DNA of 64,000 bases from Dolomedes plantarius (GCA_907164885.2 OU015498.1:88080642-88144641); one strand, 5' to 3'; shown: positions 32,961 to 44,853, counted from the stretch's first letter. The notes: generated by a model not told the origin, from the sequence alone. Program-made: numbers and translations.

Positions 32961-35782
32961 CATATCAAAAGGATCTAAGAAAATAGTAAAAATAGCTTGA
33001 GAGTTACTGAGACCAGTCGGAAAATTGTTAAAACAGTTTTTTCCAGCTTAGAAAAGCAGAATATGTTCCAGAGTGTCATGATCTTTACAGTATACTGGAC
33101 AAGTATCGGTAGCTGCAAGTACTTTTAATGGTTTAAATATGAATGGTATATGTTATGTATTTATCTATTTTGATAATTAGTTTGAATGATGGCTAACAAT
33201 TGAATGATAAAAGAAGTTAATTATACTATAAATTTTTTTCAGATTACTTATTTATAATTAGTTTCTTCCTTTGCAGCTCAGGTATATCTGACTCTAATAT
33301 AGAATTATGAGAATTTAGTTCCTTTTTCTTTATACATTCAACTCGTATGTACAATATTTAAAGTGAGTAGCTGTCGGTATTTACATAGTGTTAAAAAGCA
33401 GAAATTTATTTTTATTTTTAATAATAGCATTGGATCAGTCTTTTCCTATACTTAAAATAGGTATGTAGACTGAATTCAAATTACTCAAAACTTTCATTAC
33501 ATAAGTATATATATATATTGTTTATAAGGCATTGATGCTTTACAAATTACTTTAGAACCATTGTTGAAAGACAAAATCGTTTACGTATTGATTGCCCTGA
33601 AAACATCAAATTAAAAAATAAATGAAAACATTATATTCATGAAGAATAGTTTAGATGCTCTGTGTAGAAAATTATATATATATTTATTCTCTTGACTTAG
33701 ATTCTTCATCTCATGTTAAGATCATAAGTTATATAAATATCAATTTTTTTACATTTAAATAGTTGCAAATAGGACTTTTGATGTCATGCAACAATAACAG
33801 AGCAAAAGTTATTCTTGCATGATATATTTTTCTCCACTGTGCCTTTAAGATCTCATTACATATTCATAATTTATGTGCAAAATCATAATAAACGTTGAGT
33901 TCTGTAATTTATTTGCTACTAAATAATCTTAGTCATTTCTACATCCTTTAATAGAAAATCCATTAATTGAGAGAATTCATTAGTATTGAAAGTGCTAAAA
34001 ATTTGATAAATTTTACTCATTAAACAACAATTTACTCATTAAACAACAATTTGAGTTCATAAAATTGACTTTCAGAAAAGTTAATTTTTCTAACAAAAAC
34101 ATCTTTCAAGTAAGTGTGACAGTAAGTAACATTAATTTATATACTTTTTTCCTTCACTGATCTCATATAAAGTTTGGCACTGTACCTACCTTGGATTCAT
34201 ACTGTAATTTCTGTGAAAATTTTGAGTCCTTTTTTAAGAAAAGTTATTTCCAAAGATAGTAGGGGAGAAATCATTCATGATTTTTTTTCCCATTCTGATT
34301 ATGGTATGATATGGAAATCACCAAGTAAAAGTTAAAAGGTTACTAATACCTATCTGATAACTTTTTGTTGGAGTTACCAAGTTATTTAAAATACTAACTC
34401 AGCCATTTTGCAGATGAGCTTTGGTAAAACTCTATAAAGAAAGATATTTGGTTGTTAGATCTGCAGGTAGATGTGTGAATGCATTCAAGTTCTCAGTGAT
34501 ACTACTTAATGTGTTTTTAATTAAATGTGTGACAATGTTGAGATTTGATTTAGATTATTTGGCCTGAAAGAGTTATAAGTCTGCAGTATTCACATGCCAA
34601 TTATGAAATTATAACTGTAGATAGTGACCTTATCATTCAATCCACAATCTCATTTATCACTGTTTACACTAAAATAATGCAAATTATAACTGATGGCCCA
34701 GTGTCCACTTTGGATTTTCTCAGTAAGTTATAATAATTATTGTGATGTTAACTTTAAAAAAATAATTGTGTACATATTTTTAATTCATTACACAACACAT
34801 GCAAGTGTTTTCGCTTGACTTACTTTGCACGCTTATGATATCCCTACTCATTGCACTGTGTAAAATCAGTTGAAAGTAATTTTATAATGTGTTACACTAC
34901 ATAACTGTCATAAAATATCCAAATTGAGCAAAAATATTATATATACTGAATTGTTAATAATCCATCTTAAAATTCCCTCAAGTTTTGGATACATTGCAAT
35001 TGACTCCAGTGAGGATCCTCTAAAATATTAAGTTCTATGTGTTAATAAATTATTTGAATTTGAAAATCTCCATTTAATTGCAATGGTACATCTTAATCTT
35101 TAAGAATAAAAGAAAAATAATTCATTATGCTGCTAAGAATGTTAATAGAAAAATGACTTACTCTCGGTCATCTTTCAGATTTTCATTAAGTTAATGATTT
35201 GTGATCTTCTAATTTTATGTTAATGGTGAATCAACTCATATAACTAAAACATGATTTTAAAAAGTGTTATTGCTGTTGACTGACATTTTATTAGTGTAAA
35301 ACATGTAAGAAAGATACACCTTTTGCGTTCCTCATCAAGTATAAATTTTCATAAAATTTGTGTTTTATATTTAAAAGTGTATATGCTTACAAAAGTTCGC
35401 GTTTACTGCTCACGTGTTATGTTTATCGAAGTTTTCTTATTTCTCTTTGTTTTCCTTGCAGATCGTGTGTTTTTGTAACGTAAGATGTTAACTGCTACTT
35501 AACTCGAACTTTTCAGTAAATGACTAAAAAATATCCTTTTTCGACGAATCGCATTGTATCGATGAGTGTTTTTTATTCAAAAGGTGTAATATAACATAAG
35601 TAACTCATTAATGAACAGAATGGAAGAAATTTAGTCCAAAAATAACCGTATTTACTTACAAGACTATCATATATTCTGCGAACCGAAATACTTGTGTAGA
35701 CCTCACAGAATGATAAAATTTCATATTATATTCCAAGAAAAAAAGGGTCTCTTAAAATGCATGTACCAAGGCAAGAGTTTAC
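32961..35782. other. AT-rich non-coding DNA upstream of the zinc-finger gene
   Basis: No coding region is recognised. Near 35405 there is a CACGTG E-box, and a good splice acceptor (tttccttgcag at 35451-35461) could open a 5' untranslated exon of the downstream zinc-finger gene. A 16-base direct repeat, TTTACTCATTAAACAACAA, lies at about 34011-34050. Confidence 0.4.
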
Positions 35783-36700
35783 ATGTTATCAAAGGCAAGA
35801 ATGGATAAAGACGACGAGAACTTTGTTTTAACCCAAACTACAGAAAATCTATTAGAGTGTAAATTTTGTGAGAAAGTATTTTCCAAAAGGCATAATTTGA
35901 ATGAGCATCTTCGTATACATACAGGAGAAAAACCTTTTGTTTGTGACGTATGTAAGAAAGGATTTTCAAGAGGGTCTGGCTTGAGAAGTCATATCCTTAC
36001 CCATACAGGAGAAAGACCTTTTGTTTGTGATGTTTGCGACAAAGGATTTTCTAGAAGGTGTGACCTGAAAATTCACGCCCGTATCCATACGGGAGAAAAA
36101 CCTTTTGTTTGTGATTTGTGTAACAAAGGATTTTCTAAAGGTTCAAATTTGAAGTATCATATCAACACACATACAGGCGTGAAACCTTACAAATGTGATG
36201 CATGTCAGACAGGATTTTTTAGGGAGTTTGACCTGAAAAATCATATTCGTTCACATACCGGAGAAAAACCGTTCGTTTGTGATCATTGCCCAAAGAAGTT
36301 TTCCAGGCAGTCTTATCTGAAAATTCATATTCGTACTCATACGGGAGAAAAGCCTGTCATTTGTGAACAGTGTGGCAAAGGGTTTTCTAAACGCTCTGAT
36401 TTGAACATTCATCTTCGAAGCCATACTGGAGAAAAGCCATTCGTTTGTGATATATGTAGTAAAAAATTTTCACGGAACTCTTACCTGCTAATCCATCTCC
36501 GTTGTCATACAGGAGAAAAACCTTTCGTTTGTGATGTATGTAACAAAGGATTTTCTAGAAATTGTCATCTGCGAACCCATCTTCAAAGGCATACGGGAGA
36601 AAGACCTTTCGTTTGTGATATATGTTGTAAAGGATTTTCGAGAGGGCAGCGGCTAAGGAGTCATATGCGCACCCATGCCAAAGAACAAACAACTGTTTGA
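35783..36700 (+). CDS. C2H2 zinc-finger protein, ten tandem fingers, 305 aa
   Basis: An intact frame from ATG 35783 (alternative ATG at 35801, MDKDDENF). A short acidic N terminus of about 30 residues is followed by ten C-x2-C-x12-H-x3-H fingers joined by TGEKP/TGERP/TGVKP linkers, then a short tail. The linkers and regular 28-residue spacing show a DNA-binding transcription-factor type protein of the Kruppel class. Helix contacts (-1,2,3,6) vary from finger to finger, e.g. R-S-G-S in finger 2, R-C-D-I in 3 and R-Q-R-S in 10, so it should read a long specific site. There is no KRAB, ZAD or BTB domain in this exon; an upstream exon could exist. An A16 run 43 bp after the stop hints at a retrocopy. 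Alternatively the fingers are a single coding exon. Confidence 0.92.
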   Translation: MLSKARMDKDDENFVLTQTTENLLECKFCEKVFSKRHNLNEHLRIHTGEKPFVCDVCKKGFSRGSGLRSHILTHTGERPFVCDVCDKGFSRRCDLKIHARIHTGEKPFVCDLCNKGFSKGSNLKYHINTHTGVKPYKCDACQTGFFREFDLKNHIRSHTGEKPFVCDHCPKKFSRQSYLKIHIRTHTGEKPVICEQCGKGFSKRSDLNIHLRSHTGEKPFVCDICSKKFSRNSYLLIHLRCHTGEKPFVCDVCNKGFSRNCHLRTHLQRHTGERPFVCDICCKGFSRGQRLRSHMRTHAKEQTTV

Positions 36701-36742
36701 GATGTATATTTCGGTGTTTCTTGTTTTCAACGACTATTAACC

Positions 36743-36759
36743 AAAAAAAAAAAAAAAAA
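36743..36759 (+). repeat. poly-A run after the zinc-finger gene
   Basis: About 17 A begin ~43 bp past the stop. No AATAAA precedes it. It could be a retroposition tail or simple sequence; I found no target duplication to decide. Confidence 0.6.
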
Positions 36760-36999
36760 TTACCTGATGTTATAACCATGGGTTACAACATCGCGAAAAC
36801 TTTCTTACGTGATCAGTGGCGGCTCGGTGCTAAAATAAGTGGGGGTGCTGCTTTAGAAAAATGTTAGCCATTGTTTTATTATTGTGAAAAACGAAACAAA
36901 CATATAAAAAAATACATTAAACTTGAAAAATACTAAACGAAAAATTTTTTGTTTATTTACTTATAAATTGTTACAGATTAACTTTAATCCATTCATTTA

Positions 37000-38314
37000 A
37001 ATAGGAAATCCATCCTTCTTGTTTTACTTTGAACGAAAAGGTTAATAATTTTCTCCTTGATCCCTGGAGGAAATTTTTCTCCATTAAAAGCACTGCAAGT
37101 GCATTGAGTCTTTCAGGATTCATGGAAAGTTCCACATTGTAGAGAATGGACGTGGAATGATGAAGTCCATATGCTTCTTGAGAATGGAAACATGTTGTGG
37201 TAATCTTGAGAATAATGCCAAAATGTTTGAGAAAAATATTCTTACTTTCCGTCTAATACTTGCTGTTTTTCTCGTTTATTAAATTAAGTTGATGTGCTTA
37301 ACAGTAAATGAAATGTGCATTGCTATAAACTGCTTTTATTTTTGCTTCAGCTCCTTTCGTGACATTTGCACCATCAAATGTCTGAGTTTTTGTCCATTTC
37401 TTTCATGTCAAACTGTTCTAGAGTACGTTTTGATATGCTATCTGCAGTTTGATTTTCTGGAATAAAGAACGTTAAAATATTTCAACACTTATTGTAGAAT
37501 AATGATCATTTGAGTGTGTTCTGAAACATCTGTTGTGTCATCATCTATGAAGGGCTACAGACGAAGTTTCTCTAACTTCTGTCCTTATCTCCTCATGGTA
37601 TGTTTGTAGCAGACAGTCAAGTATATCATTCTGAATGGTCTTGGAAACACCTTTGATGACCGTACTGGTTTCTAAATGATTCATCAAATCTGGATATGAT
37701 TTAGATACAAAATTTATTAATCCTCTAAATACCCCTGGATTTACTGAATCATCTTTTTCATCATGTCCACGTAAAGGAGTTTCAAAGTTTCTACAAAATA
37801 AAATACAGTCTATTATTTTAGTTAAAACTTCACGGTTCTTTTTAACCTTCATGGTATGCTCATTGATTAACAGTCTTGTTTAACAGATGGTACCAACACA
37901 AGATGGCCTCACTAAATTTCTCCTTAATATTTACGTTTCCTAGAAGTGATAGTGAAACCCTATTTTCAATATGCATCTTCGACTTCTTATGTTTTTCAAT
38001 TTTTTCTTCCATTTTGTTTGTATATCCAAAACCGTCTTTCATCCATGTTACACACCTCCAAACAGCAAACACGGGAAGTAAAAAAATGCATTTTTCACCT
38101 CACAGAGCAGAGCCAACTTTTCCGTTGGTACCATTCAGAAATAAAACCACGAATACATATATCTCTTGTTGTTGCTTATTCCTGGATCAGGTATTTGAAT
38201 ATCAGGTATTGACTTTTCTTGACTGTAACTTTCTCATGGACAACTATGAGACTTAATATGTTGAAGTTCACTTATTGTCACAGAACTTATTTCTTGGGGA
38301 TTCGAGGAGGTCAT
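37000..38314 (-). pseudogene. hAT transposase (ZMYM1-like), broken
   Basis: On the minus strand from the ATG at 38314 (MTSSNPQEISSVTISELQHI) the pieces appear in family order across several frames. WYQRKSWLC is the TTF-type start. VTWMKDGFGYTN...IEKHKKSKMH follows (37860-38072). Then NREVLTKIIDCILFCRNFET and LRGHDEKDDSVNPGVFRGL (37541-37852), TFDGANVTKGAEAKIKAVYS near 37360-37400 (usual Y replaced by F), AHQLNL near 37290, and a degraded C-terminal region. Multiple stops and slips rule out activity. It once catalysed movement of the surrounding element. Confidence 0.8.
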
Positions 38315-38849
38315 GGATAATTATTAAAATTTTCTTTACAAGAAAACAACCCCCAAAACCCCTGAATTAAATAGAATAGCTATCGATAGTCATCTACAGT
38401 TTATCATATTCAAGAATATGGTACACGGTTTCTAAACACGACACACGCCGAATCACAATTAAACACTACCACATAGTCGGGCAACAGCGTCGGCACTGCG
38501 TGAGCGACTGTGCCGACCCTGGTCTACCCAGCACGAAAGAGCTGTAGTCCCTCGGACATACGTGCATGCGCACAACAGCCAAACACTGCATTACTGGAAC
38601 TGTGAAGCGCACAGTTCCATACAAAGATTTTTGTCATTTTTCATGAACGAGGGGATGGTTGCTGACATTAACAATCTATATATATAAAACGCGTAGGTAT
38701 GTGGCACAAAAATCTACGATATTTCTACACTCCGAATGGCAACGGCTTCAAGTACCGGATGTAGACATCAGCGGCCGTCCACAATTTCAAACCGCGTGTG
38801 TGTAGTGGTGACATTTGTTACAACTGCTGATCTTTTGATAAAATATGTT

Positions 38850-38983
38850 TAGATCTATCAAATCCAGTGTTTAGTCATGGACAGTTCTATGTAGGTTTAT
38901 CTAGAGTCCGTTCTTTTGATTCTGTCACTGTGGTATCTCCTCCTCCTGAAATACTCAACTGTGTATATCAAGAAGTTTTATGA
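38850..38983 (+). pseudogene. Helitron helicase C-terminal fragment
   Basis: VFSHGQFYVGLSRVRSFDSV...NCVYQEVL and a stop at 38981-38983. FSHGQLYVALSRV...NVVYKEVL is the conserved end of Pif1-type helicases in Helitron Rep/Hel proteins. No Rep domain or earlier helicase motifs are present, so the element is an internal-deletion derivative that kept the gene's end. Confidence 0.85.
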
Positions 38984-39000
38984 ATAGCATAGTTGTAATC

Positions 39001-39430
39001 CACACTATATTTTAATACTTGCTGAATTTTTACTCCATTTTAAAAGTGAAGATATTTTCCCAACAATTTATTATTTGATATGATTAAGCGGAGATATCCG
39101 AATTGTGAACAATAGTAGATACAGAGAGTTATGTAATGCTAGTAATGCACACTATATTTTAGTACTTGCTGAATTTTTACTCCATTTTATAAGTGATGAA
39201 ATTTTCCCAACAATTTATTATTTGATATGATTAAGTGGAGGTATCTGAATTGTTAACAATAGTACATACAGAGAGTGATGTAATCCACACTATAATTTAG
39301 TACTTGCTGGATTTTTACTCCATTTTTTAAGTGAAAAAAATTTCCCCAACAATTTCTTAATTGATGTAATTATAAAGTGTAGATATCTTAATTTTGAAAA
39401 ATTGTACATACAGAGAGGGATGTAATATTA
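39001..39430 (+). repeat. tandem repeat in the Helitron, ~140-bp unit, three copies
   Basis: CACACTATA...TTAGTACTTGCTG starts at 39001, 39148 and 39286. Each unit continues with TTTTTACTCCATTTT, CCCAACAATTT and ATACAGAGAG. Confidence 0.85.
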
Positions 39431-39855
39431 CAAATCATTGGAGTTGGTTTTCACTTTTTTATTATTAACACTGTTCTGGAGTAATGGAAATAAACATTTT
39501 TTAATCACGATGTTTTAGAATCGGTTTTATAGTGAATTTAGCAATGATTATAAATTGTTTTGGCTGAGCTCCCACTTCCCCTTAACAACGTATATTTATG
39601 ATGACAGGTAATGGTAACATTCCTTACATATATTACTTTCAGTTGAGTTGTTTTACAAAAGAAAACATAAAACTAAAAGCGACCATGCTGGTCGCGCAGC
39701 AGCTAGTACAAGTATAAACAATGTACGCGTATAAAGAAAGAATCAAAGGAAAAAGATTCACATTATACCTCCTGAATGTTATTGATAATACCGAGTGAAA
39801 ATAGGGGGTGCTGCAGTTCCGCAGTGCCGATACACGATCCGCCACTGTACGTGAT

Positions 39856-40394
39856 GTTTGTAACCATAGGGTTCAGGCTTCACACCCGCAGAGGTTACAA
39901 AATTTATAATGCTCCGTAATAAAGGACTCTCTTGGTAGTATAAGGGTAGCCCAATTGAAAGTGAGACTTCTTTTTCTGTAATGGCTTATCGGTTGGAATA
40001 TGTGAACATTCAGGTAGCAATAGGGACACATAAGCTACATATCAGTAGCACATAGTCGTCTTGTCGGTTTAAGCTAGTGTCCAAGCGCTGATTATATTTT
40101 GAATACCTGAGCGGAGAATACCCGTGGTTGTTAGCAGAACCAGTCTTGAACAACGTTACGACTCTCTGCATCATAAGCAAACTGACAGACTCAAAAGCCT
40201 TTTCCAGTGAGCCGAAGGTGTGGTAGTCGCACGGTTATAGGTCGGGGCTACATAGGAAATGGTTGAGGACCTCCCAGCGGCAGTGGCGTAGCATATCTTG
40301 TCCCCACCAGTCGTTTCCATGGTGACGGCCAAGTGTACTTGAGCAGGCCCCGTGCTCACATGTCCTTTACGAAATTCATTTTGATTCTGTACAC
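39856..40394. other. unclassified intergenic DNA
   Basis: No gene recognised. It is moderately GC-rich near 40160-40390. A long minus-strand open frame (40171-40683) has no known domain and runs into a hAT-like end, so I do not treat it as coding. Confidence 0.4.
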
Positions 40395-40830
40395 CAGGCA
40401 TGTCAAACTCGCGGGCTGCATGCGACCCTGAACGATTATTTGGGCGGTCCAGCCAATATAACCGTATGTAAATATCGTGCGCCTTACGCACAGGTGCACC
40501 ATTTCTCCCCACTAGCAGTGAGTGGGTTAGCAGCCGACTATCACATGCCAGACCAATAGTCTGGTCAGTAAATAATATTGTACGAAGTGATTTGATCAGT
40601 GGGGGGTGAAACGGGTTATATTTCGCTTTCCGGGAACGCTTATTAATTTGTACAATTATGCAATGTCTAGTGAACAAGAACAAAAAGTGTCAGGGAGAAA
40701 ACATTGATATTATTCTTGTTCTTGATTTTTTTGGTACTATACTTTTCGAAATAAACCTACGTTTATACGAAAATTGATTTTGAAGTTTTTCTTATTTCTG
40801 CGGCCCACATAAACATAACCTTGTTCATTT
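40395..40830. mobile_element. hAT-like end, right terminus missing
   Basis: It starts CAGGCATGTCAAACTCGCGG, the standard terminus of one large animal hAT group, and includes CTGCGGCCCAC near 40797. No matching right terminus or 8-bp duplication is seen. Confidence 0.6.
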
Positions 40831-41138
40831 CCATTTTTCTTTTGTTTGTTTATACCCATCCCTCCATACGACGATAATTTTCGGCTTCACTGACACCTTC
40901 TGTTGACAAAAATTGAATAACTATTCGCTTTCGGACGAATCCATGTCGCGACCGTACGTAGTCACCTTGATTAAACGCATTCAATCAGATCATTGGCACT
41001 TTCCGTCGATAGCAGCTGTATTTCGTATTATACAACATCATTTACTGGCGCAAACGTAAAGCTCTGAGTATTGAACTACACTGCCGCTGAAACAAAAGTC
41101 TCATTTTCATTAGGTCCATCCTCATATATCACGCATAA

Positions 41139-41313
41139 CAGTGGCGCACCCAGGGGGGCCTGCCCCTCCCCCAAAGAAATAGAAATTGCATTATGAATAT
41201 TGATTTTGCATTATAAATATTTTTATCCGTTCATTTCGCCCCCCCCATGCATTATAAATATTTTATTCGTTCATCTCGCCCCCCCCCAAGAAAAAATCCT
41301 GGGTGCGCCACTG
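41139..41313. mobile_element. 175-bp hAT MITE with perfect 8-bp duplication
   Basis: The inverted termini CAGTGGCGCACCCAGG and CCTGGGTGCGCCACTG are flanked by ACGCATAA at 41131-41138 and 41314-41321. The interior contains C runs and no coding. Confidence 0.95.
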
Positions 41314-42559
41314 ACGCATAACATTCATCTTTATTGATTGCGTGAATTATGCCCAAACTAGAATAGGGTCCTGTTTCTGACGAATCCGCTTTACGACTGA
41401 GAACATACCTTTTATGAAGAGCAAAAATATAGGGAAGGAAAAAAAATTTTTTTGAAGAGCTATTTCCTATGTTGTCATATTTAAGTCTGTATGTTGAATA
41501 ACTCTCATATGGGCGTGCTATAAAGGTGCTATTTAGAGTTTTATACAATATAGAAATTATGTTGTCGTAATTTCAGTCCTTTGCGTTGTGCAATGTATAT
41601 TTGTATAGATTTTTCATTGAAAAAAAATTTTGTTCAATGATACCCTTTGTAGTTTATCAAGTTATAAAATAAATTGTTTGGAATTGTAAACTCCAAATAC
41701 ATATTTGTTTTTAAACCTTATACAAAATGAGATTAACTAAAAGTACTAGTGGGTTTGTTTGTTCTTCTTCCCAGTGTGCAGCCGTTAATGGATAACTTCT
41801 TAAAATCGTGTGTGTAATTAAAATTTTAGTTAACTGCGATTCAATGCTAGAACAATTTTACTATCTATTGCAATTTGAAGACTTCCCAATCTGCAGCTGT
41901 TAGGGCATTCTTTTCCACCGTAGTGTGAGGGAAACTACATTTAGTCCAGTCAAATTGTGTTTTTCAGAGGAAAATTTTGGGGTAGTTTTGATTTCTTCCA
42001 TTTTATATGTTTTTTGGGGTGCTGAATCCGAATCTGAGGTTTGTTAACAAAATTTCGTGACGCAACATTGAAGAAAATGCAAAAAAAGGTAAAAATTTTC
42101 ATTTTTTGGCGGTTTTTTGCTTATAACTCGGAAACTATCAACTTTTCGTATATAACCCCATTTATCAAAATTAAAGTACATAAAATTTCCTACAAATTTC
42201 ACTATTTAGGTTTCTTTCTCCGATGGATCGTTTGGGCTCAAGCTATTTGAAAATTGGCGTATTTCGGCTGTCTCCACAAAAACCCCCTTTTTCCACTCCA
42301 AAATTCTAATTTATTATTAATGGCTGTCAATTAGTGAATTCCTCCCAGTTCTCTGCACATACCTTATTTAGATCGTATATGTAGAGGTACAGGTAATTTT
42401 TTCAAAAATAAAATAATGTTCAAGTTATTTAAAGAAGTCCGAAATTGTACAAATTAGTTGTAATTGTCACAAAAAAGTTGAAATTCCAAAGAAAAATCTT
42501 GAAAAATTATTACATTTTATTATATTGTGTTACAATACATATGATCATATATTACATTA

Positions 42560-44062
42560 TTATATGAGACGTTGTCGTTTAGAGGGTCCTGGCTGAGGTT
42601 CTTCGAAGGCGGCGAGTCCTGGCACAGGTTCGGGTTGTTCTGTCGTCAGAGTCGGGGCTTGTTCATCTGGAAAATGAAAGAGGTGGTGAGAAAACAACAA
42701 CTTATGATCATATCTTAAGGAGAGATGAGTGATTACGAAATAGATTGTGAGATTAGACATACCTTCCGCATCATGTAAGCGTATTTCTTCAGTCTGTTCT
42801 TCAGTATGTACCCATGACGTGAAAGGTGCTGTATCCGTCGATTGTATGTACATTAAAATCAGCATTATCGTACACCTGATGTGAAAAGCACGGCTGGTTA
42901 ACTTTCAGCGGATCGCTGCTGACAGCTGATGCTTCCAGGTGGACAGCCTCTGTGTAAGTCGAACAAAATCCCAATGAGGAAACCACATCGACTAATTTCC
43001 TTGAGCCGTACTTCTTGTACAGAAACACTGCCAACCCTACGAGGACTGGTGAAACGAATGATCTGGGCCTCACTGCTGCTACAAGACTATGAGCCAGTGC
43101 TGTGTTCTTCTTCTTCCACATATCATGGTCCCCACGTTTTTTTGTTTAGTACAACTGTTTCCATAAATGTACGGAGACTTTCAGGAATAAGTTCCTCATT
43201 TCCTTCCAAAAATTTATCAGGTGAGGGGTACTGATCTGTCTCATAAACCTGGCTCCGGATATCCTCAACAACAATTGCAGCAGCCGTCTTAATAATCCGG
43301 AGTCTTTCCTCTTGTTCATTTTTTAACGCCTGCTGGTACCAAGCATCATTTAAAATTTTATACCCTGGGTTTTTGAAACACACTACCAGCTTCTTATTTG
43401 GAGAAAAGGTCATTATTATATCGCTTCCATATTTTTTGAGTAGATGAGCTTTAACTGTCTTTATGTCAGGACGATAATCACCCTTGATTTGGTCCACCAA
43501 CTCGTCTAGCGTAAACTGACATTCTCCATCACTATTCTCAAGATAAGTGTAGACATATTCCATTGCTGCTTCAACATGATTGGCGAATGAACCCCTTTTT
43601 CTCTTCTCTTGAATTTTTGGGCGATTGTACAATTTTCTCATGCATAAACTATGATACTGACAATCAGAAACCACCAAGTATGAGTCAGGCAAAAGACGTT
43701 TGATTATGGCTTGTCTATGCTCATCACCACGTTCTTTTGCCCTTTTTATGATAGTTTCCTTGACTTTCAAAATTCTGCTCCGCCTTCTTCAAATGAGCTG
43801 CAATCATTCTTTTATTAATGTAGTTCGTACGATATCGCTCATGAACATCAACTGCAGATTTTTCACGTAGCTGAACATGCTCACCATCCTTCCTCTTCTT
43901 GCTTGACTCGATAAACGTTTTCAAACCTCTTTGCCGTACCGTTATCACCTTCTCTACGTTATTATCCAGCACTTCATCACAAATAAAACACACATTTGAA
44001 GCCATTTTTAACACTACGCGTAAATATAACTTTTGAATCGTGTTGTCGTTGGATTCTAACAC
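42560..44062 (-). pseudogene. gene of unknown family inside the long-TIR element
   Basis: On the minus strand from near 44005 (MASNVCFICDEVLDNNVEKV) the series has a CFIC...DVHERYRTNYIN zinc-finger-like region. After a frame change at about 43765 it continues with IIKRAKERGDEHRQAIIKRL and YHSLCMRKLYNRPKI. Then come an acidic ECQFTLDELVDQIKGDYRPD and a long helical region to 43123. After a slip at an A run it goes on with MWKKKNTALAHSLVAAVRPR...FVSPVLVGLAVFLYKKY and VYDNADFNVHTIDGYSTF. A GT-AG intron (gtatgt near 42760, cag near 42668) leads to a last exon, TTEQPEPVPGLAAFEEPQPG...KRQRLI. Similar unnamed proteins are repetitive in arthropods and cnidarians, so it is probably the element's own gene. 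No catalytic motif is visible, and three slips suggest it is dead. Confidence 0.6.
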
Positions 44063-44192
44063 TGAACTACTTACTTCCTTCGCACTGCCACTGGTAGGAA
44101 TCGGATGGCCGGTGTTTTTATTTATTTATTTATTTTTTTTTGGGGGGGGGGAGGAAACCTCGTGAACAATATGAAGGGACTTGAGACTGGGT

Positions 44193-44225
44193 CAACACCC
44201 CCTATATCGGATATAGGGGGTGTTG
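44193..44225. repeat. 33-bp perfect palindrome (16-bp arms, 1-base centre)
   Basis: The arm CAACACCCCCTATATC is followed by G and its exact complement. It sits between the element's gene start and its right terminal repeat, after a G9 run, so it may be a promoter element or a binding site. It can form a strong hairpin in single-stranded DNA. Confidence 0.9.
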
Positions 44226-44853
44226 ATTGGGTACGCATGTACACGGTGACGTAGTTGGCCTTGAATCGTCTGTGAAGGAATCGAATGGAAGGAAAGAGGG
44301 CTTTTAAACCAAACGGGGCAGTTATAAAATCATTTGGTGAGGCTTGCCGAGAATAAATAACATGAAAAGACGTACAATACGGAATTATAGTTACACAGAA
44401 TTTAAATGCAATGTGATTTTGAAAATCCTACATTGTATTGGAAGAAGGAATTAAATGACAGCCTTTAATGATAAGTTTTGGAGTGTAAAAAGTGGGTTTT
44501 TGCGGAGCCAGCCGAAATACGCCAATTTTCAAATAGCGCTTGAGCCCAAACGGCCCGTCGGAGAAAAAAAACCTAAATAGTGAAATTTGTAGGAAATTTT
44601 ATGTACTTTAATTTTGATATATATGGGGTTATATACGAAAAGTTGATAGTTTCCGAGTTATAAGCAAAAAACCGCCAAAAAATGAAAATTTTTACCTTTT
44701 TTTGCATTTTTTTCAATGTTGCGTTAAGAAATTTTGTTAACAAACCTCAGATTCGGATTCAGCACCCCCAAAAACATATAAAATGGAAGAAATCAAAACT
44801 ACCCCAAAATTTTCCCTCGAAGGCCCCTTTTGAGCACAAATTGACTGGACTAA

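Larger units (their letters stand above)
38675..39706 (+). mobile_element. Helitron inside the hAT element, 1032 bp
   Basis: It starts A-TCTATATATATAAAACG and ends with a perfect hairpin GCGACC-ATGCT-GGTCGC and GCAGCAGCTAG-T. It keeps the last part of a Helitron helicase gene and a tandem repeat. Confidence 0.85.
36814..39847 (-). mobile_element. hAT transposon, 3034 bp, perfect 8-bp target duplication
   Basis: The termini CAGTGGCGGCTCGGTGC (left) and CAGTGGCGGATCGTG (complement of the right) are flanked by TACGTGAT at 36806-36813 and 39848-39855. It contains a decayed hAT transposase on the minus strand (37000-38314) and a Helitron insertion (38675-39706). Without the Helitron it is about 2.0 kb. 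Confidence 0.95.
41942..44853 (-). mobile_element. 2.9-kb DNA transposon with ~400-bp terminal inverted repeats
   Basis: The left arm 41942-42350 and right arm 44435-44853 are inverse copies along their whole length. Shared parts are TTAGTCCAGTC ends, GGTAGTTTTGATTTCTTCCA, GCTGAATCCGAATCTGAG, AACTCGGAAACTATCAACTT, TTGAAAATTGGCGTATTTCG and GGCTGTCA. The arms enclose one spliced gene of an unfamiliar family on the minus strand. The target duplication is unclear because TTA/TAA belongs to the palindromic ends. Superfamily not recognised. Confidence 0.85.

Noticed and set aside
40171..40683. 170-codon minus-strand open frame
   Set aside because: It crosses a hAT-like terminus and shows no domain or sensible composition.
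42041..42250. Open frame in the left terminal repeat of the long-TIR element
   Set aside because: It is only partly preserved in the right arm (44682-44882 antisense) and is best explained as repeat sequence.
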